Shown: piece by piece, positions 1-13,000 of the stretch
How the letters are laid out: each line of letters opens with the position of its first letter
Numbering within the stretch: position 1 is the first letter of the stretch
From: Myxocyprinus asiaticus
Lineage: Eukaryota; Chordata; Actinopteri; Cypriniformes; Catostomidae
Reading direction: 5' to 3'
Length of the DNA stretch: 64,000 nucleotides
Assembly: GCF_019703515.2 (NCBI RefSeq)
Contig: NC_059349.1
Coordinates: forward strand, 20,990,744 to 21,054,743
Made by a program: the position numbers and the translations under genes
The notes under the pieces: model-generated
What the model saw: only the letters and a program-made list of their open reading frames with translations
Database searches by the model: none
Told to the model about the DNA's origin: nothing

Positions 1-49
1 TGGCTTCTATCACTAGATGAGTATAGATCATAACCAGTCCACAACAAAA

Positions 50-877
50 AGCTCCTTTTGAGGAACTTTATTGGACTGAGACCTTCAGTAGTGACAACAC
101 TCAAAGTTGTAGTTGAAATCCTGAACGCTGCATGAAATTTTAGTTAAAGCTTATGGAGTCAATAACCAGTTGAGAAGAGTCTTTTTGTAACAGAGGTCCA
201 TTCTTGACATTTGTAGCAACTCAGTCATCATCATTCCAAACACTGTGCCATCTTTCCTCTGCCTGCCAAGCAGTTCATCTCTGAGGAAGCTACATCATTT
301 TAGCTTTGGAGCAATTTTACACTCATACAAAAAACAAAAAAACAAAAAAAAAGACAAATAAAACAATTTGAGGTCCATATTCCTTAAATAAAGCATCTGG
401 TGATTCATAAAGCTTGGAGGCGAGACTGAAGCTCAAAGGAACCCATTCTTCTTTTCCTATTGAGGCCCAGGCACTGTGCACCAGAAACAATTTCATAGAG
501 CAAATCCTCCTGATGGAGTTTCTCTCTGTCTTTAATTCCAATGTTCAGGAGAGTCTCCATTAGGGCTGAGAGTGTACAGCGCCCTCTTGTGTTTCAGGTT
601 GCTACAATGGGTTCTCAAGAAATCTGATTCAGATTCAGAAGCCACCCTTTCTTGTCACTCAACACGGCCTATGGTTTCCACAGTGGAGTTGGGAGGTGGA
701 AAGAAATGAAAGAGCACCACATTCAGAACGGATGGGCTGAGGGTCCCAGTGGAGATGGTGCATAGATGGATTGGAGGACTTTTCCTGCACAGCTTTCAGG
801 CTCTTTGAAGTGCAAATGAGAGAAAGAGAGAGGGAAAGGAAAAAAGGAGAGACTCGAGCTGGACGGATACCATCCTT
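50..877 (-). other. zfyve9: zfyve9 3' UTR (candidate)
   Basis: Sequence downstream of the stop. The first good minus-strand AATAAA (TTTATT at 67-72) lies about 810 nt after the stop, with a possible cleavage site near 45-55. The exact end is inferred. No other coding signal is visible here. Confidence 0.5.
67..72 (-). terminator. zfyve9: zfyve9 poly(A) signal AATAAA
   Basis: Plus-strand TTTATT. It is the canonical hexamer on the gene strand nearest the window edge; assignment is by position only. Confidence 0.45.
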
Positions 878-1039
878 TCAGGAGATGATCTCCAGAATGT
901 AGAAGATGAGCTCCATAACCACAGGCCCTTCGCTCAGCTGGCAAGCCCCGCTGTGGATCACTGGGATGAGGGCACTGTCGAGATCACTCAGGTACTGGGG
1001 GAGCAGTGGATGACCGTTACTGCCAGCTAAGTAGCCCAC
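878..1039 (-). CDS. zfyve9: zfyve9 last coding exon
   Basis: [20 protein letters not shown] then [19 protein letters not shown] and [14 protein letters not shown], stop TGA at 878-880. 53 residues, the same end point as human SARA. Confidence 0.95.
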   Translation of the reverse strand: MGYLAGSNGHPLLPQYLSDLDSALIPVIHSGACQLSEGPVVMELIFYILEIIS

Positions 1040-4000
1040 CTGTAAAACATTTCAGGATATGTCAGAGGTCCATCTGGACTACAAAGGCTTATCTTGTTAT
1101 TTCTTTTAAAGCCTGTCATTCTCACCTGGTCAGAGTTCAAAGTGACCCGCAGGCCCAGTTTGGCCATGCCATCCTCTTTGAGAAGTTTGAGGTGAGGGCA
1201 CAGGGCCATGCAAAAAGCCCTTGCCATGTTCTCAGTGAGTCGGCTGTGGTCTGCCAGATCGCTGAGACCATTAGTCTGGTCCTCGCTCCGCAGGAAGAAC
1301 ACCTGAGCAAACATTATTAAGTGTCAGCAATCAAGTTAATTAATAATTTTCACAAAAAAAAAAATAGACTACACATCATGATACTTAAAATGAAAAGAAC
1401 TGATCAGTATTAAGAACCTCTGTCCAGCGGATGACTTTCCCATTGGCCTTATACTCTGAGCCATGGAAGATCTTAACACTGGTGACTGACTCCATGGATT
1501 TCCCATCAATAGGGCTGATGACTCTGTTAAAACAAGAAGAGTACATAGGTGAAAATACCATTTGTTGATAACAGTTTAGTTCATTTCACCACAACAGCTC
1601 AGCATTCACCATAGTGCCCTTAAAGCTTGTCATCAAGCTCCTTTGTAAACAGATCTTGGATTATTTGATGGTATGTCCAAAAAAGGGTAGGAGTTGAGTA
1701 ACATATCATCTACCTTGACTGTAAACACTGTAGCCACTCAAAGTCTGTGTTAGCTCCTTTTTCACCCCTGATTGTGTCGCCAGGCATGATGCAAAATCAT
1801 TAATTGTGGGTTGACACAATGGTCATGATCACAGATGCAGTGAACCGAAAGGAGGTTGGAATTATGCCAGTATGATGCCAGGACAAAATACAATCCTCTC
1901 TCTGAACATCAGTTAGACTAGGCATATGGATCATTCACATACATATTTACATCAATAGGACTAAAATGCACTGTAATCTTTGATGTTGTTTTAACCCAAA
2001 TGAATTGAGTACAATAAGTCCTAACATATTACCTCTATTACTTAAGTGTGTTGAGTTAGGTGGATGATTTTCATAATTTCTCTCATTCTAATGGAATTTG
2101 TGAGTTCAAATAATTTATCTGAACTTGTTTTAGTCTGTTGCTAATGGCAACAAAATGAATAAGATTTTTAATATTATATGAAAGTGCTTTTAGAGTTGAC
2201 ACAACTTACACCTTTCAAGTCAACTTAACATGTTAAGATGTCATTGTATCTATTTGTATACTTAAGTTGAATTAACAAGCATATTTGCCACCTTAGTTCA
2301 AAAACATAAACTGATGAGCCAAAACATAACATGCCTAAGTAGGCGATCCAAGCTGTTTAAACTGTCTGAAGATTGAGGCTAGTGCTGGATCCGCACCAGT
2401 GCGGGAGTGCAACTTCAAGGCTGCGTCCGAAACCAGGAAAATGGTGCCTCCGAAGGCTGTATACGGAGGTACGATGAAAATAAGGTGCTTTTCAAACTGT
2501 TCGGAGACAAGTTTCCTTACGAGTTCCATTCATTCAGGGGGCCTGGGTAGCTCACGAGTACTTATGCTGACTACCACCCCTGGAGTCGAGAGTTCGAATC
2601 CAGGGCGTGCTGAGTGACTCCAGCCAGGTCTCCTAAGCAACCAAATTGGCCCGGTTGTTAGGGAGGGTAGAGTCACATGGGGTAAACTCCTCGTGGTCAT
2701 GATTAGTGGTTCTCGCTCTTAATGGGGCGCGTGGTAAGTTGTGCGTGGATCACGGAGAGTAGCATGAGCTTCCACATGCGGAGTCTCCACGGTGTCATGC
2801 ACAACGAGCCATGTGATGAGATGTGCGGATTGGCGTCTCAGAAGCGGAGGCAATTGAGACTTGTCCTCCACCACCCGGATTGAGGTGAGTAACCATGCCA
2901 CCACGAGGACCTACTAAGTAGTGGGAATTGGGCATTTCAAATTCGGAGAAAAGGGGATACATTTTTTTTTTTTTTTTTTTTTAAATTAAGATTTCCATTC
3001 ATTCAAAACAGCTGTCAGTTAAGCCAATAACTGATTAGGCAGCAAGGTAACAAGTCAGCTGCCTACGTGTTCGGATGTTGCCCAAGGTAAAAGCGCTTAT
3101 TGCTATAAGTAAATGTCATATTCACTGTGCATTGTATGTACAATTGGTTTGATTCGATATTTTTTTTTTTTGAGTAAATGCGACTGCTAACATGGACATG
3201 CCATACATAGTTGCTGGACTACTGTGTGTACTGTTATTGCCTTCTTCCTAATGTATTAATTTCTTCATGTGCAAATAAATTACTACAATTTGATGACTAA
3301 ACAGAGATCTGAAGAAACTGCTATCTACCATTTAAAATACAATTATTTTTTAGTTTTGTGTGAAATTGAGTTAATATAGTGCTAAATAAGAGTTTATTAT
3401 TTTCTTTTAGCAATTTTATGTTTGTAATTTACTATATTAAATTGTGTGATATATTGGCATTGTAGTGGCCTATTGGCCACCACTGCTGACCTGGAGCACC
3501 CCCCACAAGCCTTGCCGTTTCAGAGATGCTCTGACTAACTCGTCTGGCCATAACAATTTGGCCCTTGACAAAGTCGCTCAGATCTTTACTTCTGCCCATT
3601 TCTCCTGCATTCAACACACTGACTATGAGAACTGATTGTTCGCTTACCATCTAATCTACCCTGACTTTGACACGTGGCCTTGTTAGGAGATGATCAACGT
3701 TATTCGCATTTTGTCTTTGCTTTTGCAGTTGTTTTTGTCAGTACTGTTAGTTAATGGTTGAGGTGATGTTCAGAGCTTTGTGTGTCAAGTGTTGAGGCCT
3801 AACAACAGTACTAAAAACAAGATTAATTATATTTATTATTTGAACAAAACAGGTCAAGTCCACATTACTTAAATCTAACGGTTTTGTCAATTGTTTTATC
3901 TGTTGTCCCAAGACTTTTTATGTTGATTTTCTTTTATATCAATGTAACTTGAGTCAATGCACAAAGAGAAACACAACTAAGTTGAGTCAGCACAATTTTT

Positions 4001-7000
4001 ATTTATTTTTTTATCTCAGAAAAAAATAACTTTTTTAGGAAAACGAGTTTCCATAAAATGTTTAAGTTAAATACATTTGTCCAGGCTTACAGTGTGGACA
4101 GCAGTCAGTAGTCTTAAATTCCTGGGAATCATGAAGAATGTCTCTACATGGTTTTATCACACTAGCTTTGTGATCAATAAAGCACGGCAGCACCTTTTCA
4201 TACTCTAAAGATTGAAGAATTTTGCCATGCCATCAATTATCCTGGACAGATGCACTATTATACTGTATATACCTGACTGGTCACATCACAGTCTGGTATG
4301 GTAGCTCCATCAATTGTTCTTTATCTTTGGCAGTTTGCAAGGAAACACATTTCATAGCCTGCAATTGCTGCTAAATGTTGAATTGATGTGCATTTGATTA
4401 AGATACCACACTACATTAAACCAGCAAGTATCATTCGTTTGTGAGATGTTCTTCAATTAGGATTTCACACCATGGCAGCTTCAATGGCTATTTTCAAGGC
4501 AAAAACCAGGTTAAAAATTGAATAAAAGGTATAGTATAAGGTTTATAAGCTATATAAGGTTTTTAAAATCTAGTTTTGATACAAACTCTAAACTCATTCT
4601 TGTCTAATTTTTTTTACAAATCTTTTCAAAAGAGCTGAAGCTGAATACAGAATTTCCTCAAGGAATAAAAACCACCACAATCCAAAAAAATATTCTTCAG
4701 AGACAGTGGACAACCCTATAGTTCTAGTTTTATTTGTCTGCTTACCCTTTGTTGACGTTGTGGTCATCCTCAATCCATTGGATTTGGACCTGCTCCTTGT
4801 TCTCTTCCTGATAAGCTTTCCCACAGGCAATACTGAAATCTTTCATCTCTCTTAGGGCTTGCCGTAAGGCCTCCATAGTTTCAGCTGTAATCTGCACCAT
4901 CACGCCATCTGAGACAACCATTTTACATTACTACCACATCACATCTTAGAGTGCTAAATGAGCTCTGTGGGTCAATAGTTGGTGGGACAGAACCTTTAGT
5001 TAGCATTACATGGTACTGCAAGTACAACTCAGCCTCACTGTAAAGAGGCTATAAATGCCTTCTGTGGTACCTTCAACAATACTGGTCTTAGCCAAGAAGC
5101 CCGATGAAGCCTTCAGAGCCCCACTGAACACGAAAAAGGAGGCACCAGTCACTACAAGAGAAATGAGAGGAAATAATACAAATAATTTTTTTCCCTTAAG
5201 CTTAAAAAACAGGCAGTAGCAATAAGGCACTCGAATCAGTGCTATATTGTAAAAACATTAACAACAGCCTTTAGACATGGTTATTCAAAATATAGCAAGG
5301 CAGCTCACACCATATTACTTAAATAGGTTATTCTTGGTATACATTTCTCTCCATATTAATCGGTGACACTCAAATGCACATAATCATGACGCACCTTTGC
5401 GAGGCTGGTGATGAATACTGATGGCCTGTGTCTGGTAGTTACCGTCGTCATTCTGAACACAAACGAGGTGGGAATCTGCCCGCTCGTTGAAGCACGCTCC
5501 CATGGCCAGCACATGCTCATTGGACTTATTCATTGCCTTCATGAGCTGAGAAAGAAGGAAGTTAAAAGAAAATTTTAGCCTCATTTTGCTGATTTATGCA
5601 TAATCTTAAGACTTAAATATAGCTGCAAGCAGCAATTATGGGGCCAAGCACAACAACGGCATGAACAGAAGTGTCACTGGACATCAGTGATTATGACTTT
5701 AAGAAAAGCAACATAAAAACATAGGTAGAAGTGCTTAAATTAAAATAAAATTAATTATAAAATTTTGATCAATAGGTGGCGCTGTCCCCACATTTATATG
5801 GCGAAGTCAGGGTTGGGTCATTGTTTTACACACAAAGTTTCATGATAATACGGCGAAGCATTGCAAAGATACAGCCTCAGATGCTTTTTGGCGACTTGCC
5901 ATCAATTTAGTTATCAAGAAGCTTTTGACGTTTCTTTCGTAAATGTCCCTAGATGATACACAAATTTCGTGCAAATCGGATTTATGTCCTAGGAGGAGTT
6001 CAAAATAGTAGGTCTTCCATTAAATGCAAAATGGCAGACAATAAGTATGGCCGACCATGGAAAATTGGGTATTACCGTATTCAGCATGACTCAAGGAATC
6101 CATGGAGAGCAGTCACAGAACAATATGCCAAATTAACCAAACGTTATGAGCATTTTTAAACATTGCTATAATTTGCCACAAGGTGGCAATGGCCCCAAAT
6201 TTTATAGGTATCCTCAGCACAAAGTGCTGATGATGCATACCAAGTTTCGTAACTGTACGCCAATGCATTTGTAAAATACAGTATTTTACGACAAAATTCA
6301 AAATGGACGATGCAGAGACACGCAATTTTTTTTGTGTGTCCACAGAATGACTCCATACATATGTGTACCAAATTTGGTGATAAAATCTCATTCCGTTCAA
6401 GACTTATAACCGTTCTGGTCACGCCCCTATGTATGCTTTAGCCTACCTTTGCAATGATGAAAAGTTCTAACTTTTTTTGATAACTTAATATTGGAACTCC
6501 AGAGAATCTTTCTGCACTGGTTTATTTCCGATCAGGCGAACGGCCTAGGACTAGTTCGACATTTTTTTGTTTGTTAAATAATCTCAAATATTTAATGAAC
6601 AATTTGATTCACAAGAGGAGATCTATCCTATCCTATGATATGAATAACGTTTTTCTCTGTGAAAGACATGCGACTGTCCTCATAGACATATTTAGTAAAA
6701 GTGGCGTAAAAACGAGGGGGCGGAACCAAAAAGGCGGCTTAAAATATTCGACATGACAGAGAATCACTGGAAAAATAATTTTGTTTCTAGCCCTTATGGC
6801 CCAAGAGTTATGGCCCAAAATGTGATTTTTGTTTTGTTCACAATAGTGACCTATGGGCCGATTCCATGCGTATGGTTAGCCAGCCAGCGTAATTAATAAA
6901 TAATAATTTTCTTTATTTATCACACATTATACATTTGCACATATACAGTGAAATTCTTCTTTTTCACATATCCCAGCTAGGCTGGGGTCAGAGTGCAGGG

Positions 7001-10000
7001 TCAGCCATGATGCGGCGCCCCTGAAGCAGATAGGGTCAAGGGCCTTGCTCAAGGGCGCAACAGTGGCATCTTGGCGGTGCTGGGGCTTGAACCCCCGACC
7101 TTCTGATCAGTAACCCAGAGCCTTAACCGCTGAGCCACCACCGCCCCCAGTCAGAGCCAATACTACCATCCCTAAAAGTTTAAAGTCTCTAGGCCTTACG
7201 GTTTGGTCTGCACGATCAGTTTTATGGCAGAAAAATAATAATACAAATCCTGACAAAAACAATAGAGTTACTAGCCCTTCGGCTTGAACCCCTAAAAATC
7301 CCAAAAGCTAAAATATTCTTCTAAAAATATTTGTTTGTGTTCTGTAGAAGAAAGAAAGTCATACACATCTGGGCTGACATGAGGTTGAGTAAATGATGAG
7401 ATCATTTTTGGGTGAACTATCCCTTTAACTGTTTACTTCCCAAAGATTAGTTTAGTAATGATTTAAGGAAATACATATGGATACAGTGGGGATCAAGTTT
7501 AAATGTCCTTTGTCACTTTACCTATATTCACCCTGTATTATAAAATGTGCAACATCTACAATCCAAATTAAACATGATAATACAACTAGATAGAGGTAAC
7601 ACAAGACTGCCCTGAGAAATGTAATGTTAGACTTTTTAAATGATAGCAGTAAACGGTCAGCTTTGGCAGCCATAAAAAAAATAATACTAAAACTAAAATA
7701 AAAACCAACTAAACTGAAACTAAGAAAACTAAACCTTTCAGAAAAACTGTGAAAACTAACAAAAACTAAAACTTATTTGGAATGAAAAATTGTATATAAA
7801 TAGAAATAAAAACTAAATTAAAAATCCAAAACTATAACACTGGTTATAGTGACCGCTATCATCATGGGCAGACTGGGAAGAGAAATCGGCCATGGAATTT
7901 ACATAGAAACCGGCCCAAAAGTTGTTGCGTGTGGGGCGGGGGGGTTGTCGCTGTCCTTTTCTGCATATCGCAGCACCGTTTTGCGGCCCGTTCTGCATAA
8001 CACGGGAGCCCGTTTCAGCTTATCGCCACCCAGTTCTATCTATGGCCAGTCCGCCCCTGCCTAGCATCATAAATTTATCAAATTTTCCACATGATGGGCT
8101 AATCCAACCCGGAACGCAGAAAAACGAAGTATACCCGGGACTTAACTCAAACCCTAACTTGAACCCTAACCCTAACTTCCTTAACAGTAGCAGAAATAGG
8201 ATTTTCTTAAGTTATAGTGCCACCTGGCATCACAAACTGATTTTGCACACAACCTCAGAATGTTCTGTTGTCCATGTGTTGTTTTATTACGTTTGAGAAT
8301 TTCGTTTACAAGATACAGGCCAATTAGTCACATTTAACATATCACAATTCTTCTGATAACTTTGTCAGGAGGGTCTCTAGATGATGTATACAACATTTTG
8401 TGCGAATTGGGGAAACGGGCAAGGACAAGTTCGAAAAAGTAGGTTTTTCCAAAAAAATACGTGTTAAAGTTTTCTAACGGAAATAAAAATCCATGTTACA
8501 ATATCATTGGGAGCCACTGAAGGATTCAGAAAAACTACAATATATTATGCTAGCCTATATGGTTCTGGAGTTATTAGCAAAAATGCAAAATAGCTTATAA
8601 CGCCACTGTGTGGCCGATTCTCACAAAATTTTATACACAGCTTTGTGTACAGACCCTTCTTGTGTATAATACGTTTCAAGACCATTGGCCATTCACAATT
8701 CAAGTTATTAGGTGCTGAAATTTGATTGGCTGCTGACAGCCATTTTGGTTGATTTGTCAAATCGATATGTTAAGGGTATGTTAGCATTGAAACAAAGAAG
8801 GTGCATATTTAATTTAAACTTAGTGGACAAAAGACTGCAGGGTTATGGCAGTTTTTTTGTTGTAGTGCCCCCTATGGGCAGAATTTAACGAAAATGTGCG
8901 TGCAACCTCAACATGGCCTGCTGACTATGTGTACTGGGTTTTGTTAAGTTTAGCCTTTGCAATGAGTAGATGATGAATCAAATTGCGTTCTACCGAAGAA
9001 ACTGAATCGCTAATATCTTCGTGACGATTTGACCTATCGAAATTCATTTGATAACTTTTTGTCAGGAGGGTCTGTAGATGTACACCAATTTTCATGTGAA
9101 TCAGACAATGGTCTGGGACAGCGGTCACCAATTAGCGCAAACCCCTAGCGCTAAATTTTCTCTCAGGGGATACCCCTGAACCCCCAAACAATATATTTCC
9201 TTAGTCACAAGGCCTCCTATGCTCCTGGAGTATCTAAAAATATTCAAAACACAAATACTGGAATGTTGTCTTTCAGCTTCAAAATGAACAGTTGATTTTA
9301 CCTTTTAATATTTATAACAAAGTGCTCTCAACTGATGAACACATTGAAATATTTTAATCTTTTGGTAGAAGATCCCCCAAACCCCACTACATTGGCTTTT
9401 TCTCTGGAGGCCCAATGTCTTAATCCTTGCCCAGTTTTAAAGACACTGTTTTGCCTGTTTTTTGTTTTTTTTCCTCTTCTTTTAGAGATGATATGCAAAA
9501 ATAGGATTTTCTTAAAGAGGCCCTATTATGCTTTTGGGGATTTTACCTTTCCTTTAGTGTGTAACATAGCTCTTTTTGCATGTAAAAGGTCTGCAAAGTA
9601 ACAAAGCACAAAGTCCATGCAAAAGGGAGTTAATCTCTCCCACAGACAACACTGCTCAAGAACTACAAGAAACTGCTGGATTGTAGTCCAGCCATTTCTT
9701 CCATAAAGTATCTACATCACTATGTAACACATTTGCATAATGCCCGCCTAAGGGCTACTTTGGCCCGCCCTCAAACAAAGGTAGTTATAGCAGAGGCCAG
9801 GATGAGTTGGGTTAGTGTTGTCGCCATGTCGAGAAGATGCTGTTTTCTTCACTGCAAAAGCAAAACTTCTTTGTTTGGACTTACAAAGGCAGACGAATTG
9901 AAGAATCAGTGGTTAAAATTTATTTTAATTATGTAGCAGTACAACCACAACCAATGCCGGATTTTCAAGACTGTTACTCCTGAAAGATGGTGCAGTTCCC

Positions 10001-13000
10001 ACTTTGTTGGGACAATCTGGCGCTTCAGGATCACAACCTGTAAGTATGCTTGATTATTTGTGGATTTATCTGCTACAGAGAGTTAAAATGTGGAGTTTTG
10101 TGTTGTAGCTATGGTGTACAACCAGTGCACAGCTGTAGGCCTCAGCTAACCTGCTAGCTAATGTTATAGTGTTGAAATAGTTTTGCTAATCAGCTGCGGG
10201 CCCACTTTTACCTACAGTTGTGTAGAATTATGCAGATTGTTTGTCGTTCTTACTATCATGAATTGTGATCAAGTGTGGAGATGGATTTATTTTTACAAAC
10301 GGTCATTTTACATCTGTAATCCACGGTAGTGCAACTTGCTATGTAATGTTATTGTTTTGGTTAGGGTTTACTATTCAGCTGTGGGCCGGCTTTTACCTAA
10401 AACTGTGTAACAAAATGGTCGATCTCAAGAGTCTTACATAATTATATAATTACAAGCTGTAACGTTACGGCCACTATTCATGGTGGTCCACAGCTAACTT
10501 GCTCACTTACCGGGAGTAAACCTCTGTTCTCCGCTCATAGCTCGGGCGACAAAAGTTTGGCTACACCCATTCCAATAAAAGATGACTAACTTAGATGCAC
10601 TATGTGTCTTTAACTTGAAGCTTTGTTAGGATCACAATAATCAACAGTGTACTTGTAAGAAAGCTACAAAATTAAAACTTACCACTGTGAAACATCCTGC
10701 TCAAGTCGTGCTTGCGAAGGTGGTTCGGGTTGAGTTCGAAAAAGTAGGTTTTTCTTTTCTTTTTTTTTTTGATTTTTCCCCTTTTAACCAGTTTGGAATG
10801 CCCAATTCCCAATGCGCTTTTTAAGTCCTCGTGGTCGCGTAGTGATTCGCCTCAATCTGGGTGTCGGAGGACGAATCCCAGCTGCCTCCGCGTCTGAGAC
10901 CATCAACCCGCGCATCTTATCACGTGGCTTATTGAGCGCGTTTCCACGGAGAAACAACGCGTGTGGAGGCTTCATGCCACCCACCGCGGCATCCACACTC
11001 AACTCACCACGCGCCCCACCGAGAACGAACCACATTATAGCGACCACGAGGAGGTTACCCCATGTGACTCTATCCTCCCTAGCAACCGGGCCAATTTGGT
11101 TGCTTAGGAGACCTGGCTGGAGTCACTCAGCACGCCCTGGATTCGAACTAGCGAACTCCATGGGTGGTAGCTAGCGTCTTTACCACTGAGCTACCCAGGC
11201 CCGAAAAAGTAGGTAAAAATAAATCAATAAATCATAATTGTGAAAAAACATTTCTTGCGGAAATGGAAGTTCAAGTGACCATATCATTGTGGGGCCCTGG
11301 TGGATTCAAAGAAGCTAAAAATTTTGTATTGTAGCCTATACAGTTCTGGAGTTATGAGCAAAAATGCGAATTAGCTAATTATACCGCTACTGTGTGGCTA
11401 ATTGTCACAAAATTTGATATGCAGCTTCGAGTTGACACCCTGCTTGTGTATAGTAATTTCCATAACCCTCGGACATTCCCAATATGAGTTATAAGGTGCT
11501 GAAATTTTATTGGCCGTTGGCAGCCATTTTTGTTAATTTGTCAAATAGATTTTTTAAGAATATGTTAGCATTTGAACCAAAGATGATGCATATTTAATTT
11601 GAACTTTGTCGCAAAAATGGCTGTAAAGTAATGCCAGTTTTATTGTTGTAGCGCCCCCCTAGGGGTGAAAATTGTACAAAACTTTGCTGATGTCTTCTAA
11701 ATGTCCTGTTGACTACGTGTACCGAGTTTGGTTACTTTTGGAGTTTGCGTTAAGCAGATATTGATAAATTACTCAAATTGCATTTAACCAAAGGCACTGT
11801 ATCGTTAATATCCTCAGAACGATTTCACATATCAAATTATTTTGATAATTTTCTGTCAGGAGGGTCTGTAGATTATGTATACCAAATTATGTGCTGATTG
11901 GACAAACAGTCTAGGAGGAGTTCGAAAAACTAGGTTTTTCATAAAATTCAATATGGCGGAAAAAAAAATTATAGACGGAAATGTAATTGTAGGGCTTTAC
12001 TCAAGGAATCAGAGAATTTTGGTTCTAGCCCTTACGGTTGCAGAGATATGAGTCAAAATGTAAAATTGTTTATTATAACGCCACCTAGGGTGTTTGTGCG
12101 CCTGAGTAGTGGGGGGGGGGGGATTTGGGATCATCCTGCCAAGTTTAGTGTCTCCACGACGGTCTCTAACGCCTAGACATTTTTAGGGCAGAAAAAAAAA
12201 AATTATAAGAAAAAGAAGAAAATCATTACAATTACAATAGAGTTCCAGCAGCTTCGCTGCTTGGCCCACTAATTAAGAAAATCAGTACATATACAATAGG
12301 GTTCCAGCACCTTCGGTGCTTGGCCCCTAATAATAAGAAAACTAATGGATACAATAGGTGCCTATGCACCTTCGGTACTTGGCCCCTAAAAACTAACGGA
12401 TACAATAGGTGCCTACACACCTTTGGTGCTTGGCCCCTAATTAAGTCCTATACGAGTAAAGGGCAGCTTCTAAAAGGAAGAGAATAACACTAGGCAGTCT
12501 TTAATTAAACCATCCAATGTCAAATGTGTGCCACTGCAAGTTCTGCTCTGTCAAAAACTTATCAAACACAAGCTAAATACTCTTCAAAGAAGAAAGGATG
12601 TTAAAACAAGCTGTTGTCAATGCATCACTTGATTTGTGGGACAGTTGGCATAATACTTCATTTTGCTATGCTAGCTGTTACTCAGTCGGTTAAATTTTCA
12701 GTGCATTCTATTTTAATTTTGTTGCCAGTTGACAACCAAATGTTTTCTGAATCTGAATAGCAATGAATCTCTATGGCATATTCTCCATGTACTAGCATTT
12801 TGTGAGATGTTGAAGTCTCTGGTTACCTCATTGTAACGGTTGCTGGGTATCTTGATGCAGGTCTTCCTCACTTCCATGTCCAGCACCAGCCCCTCCACCA
12901 CTGGCAATGTGTACTGGTAGTTTCGGAAATCCTGCAAACAGCCAAATTACCTTTAAAGGGTCTATTTGAGTTTAAGTTGAGTGCAACAATAATAAAGGGG

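Larger units (their letters stand above)
5617..12443. repeat. composite nested repeat block in a zfyve9 intron
   Basis: Begins TAGCTGCAAGCAGC near 5626 followed by GGGGCCAAGCAC, and ends in a tandem array containing the inverse (TGCTTGGCCCC). In between, related units recur, each with GTCAGGAGGGTCT followed by GTTCGAAAAAGTAGG or a variant (about 8370-8440, 9060-9120, 10733-10749, 11855-11935, and more weakly 5990-6010). Other elements are inserted in it and listed separately. The family is not identified. Confidence 0.6.

Noticed and set aside
8140..8180. CCCTAA-type repeats resembling telomere sequence
   Set aside because: Only three to four imperfect units inside a degraded repeat block; not a telomeric array.
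7922..8296. 124-codon plus-strand frame
   Set aside because: Crosses the border of a hAT-like MITE and a CCCTAA-like stretch; composition driven by repeats.
10784..11174. Overlapping frames on both strands
   Set aside because: Both lie inside the inverted SINE and have no protein-family resemblance.
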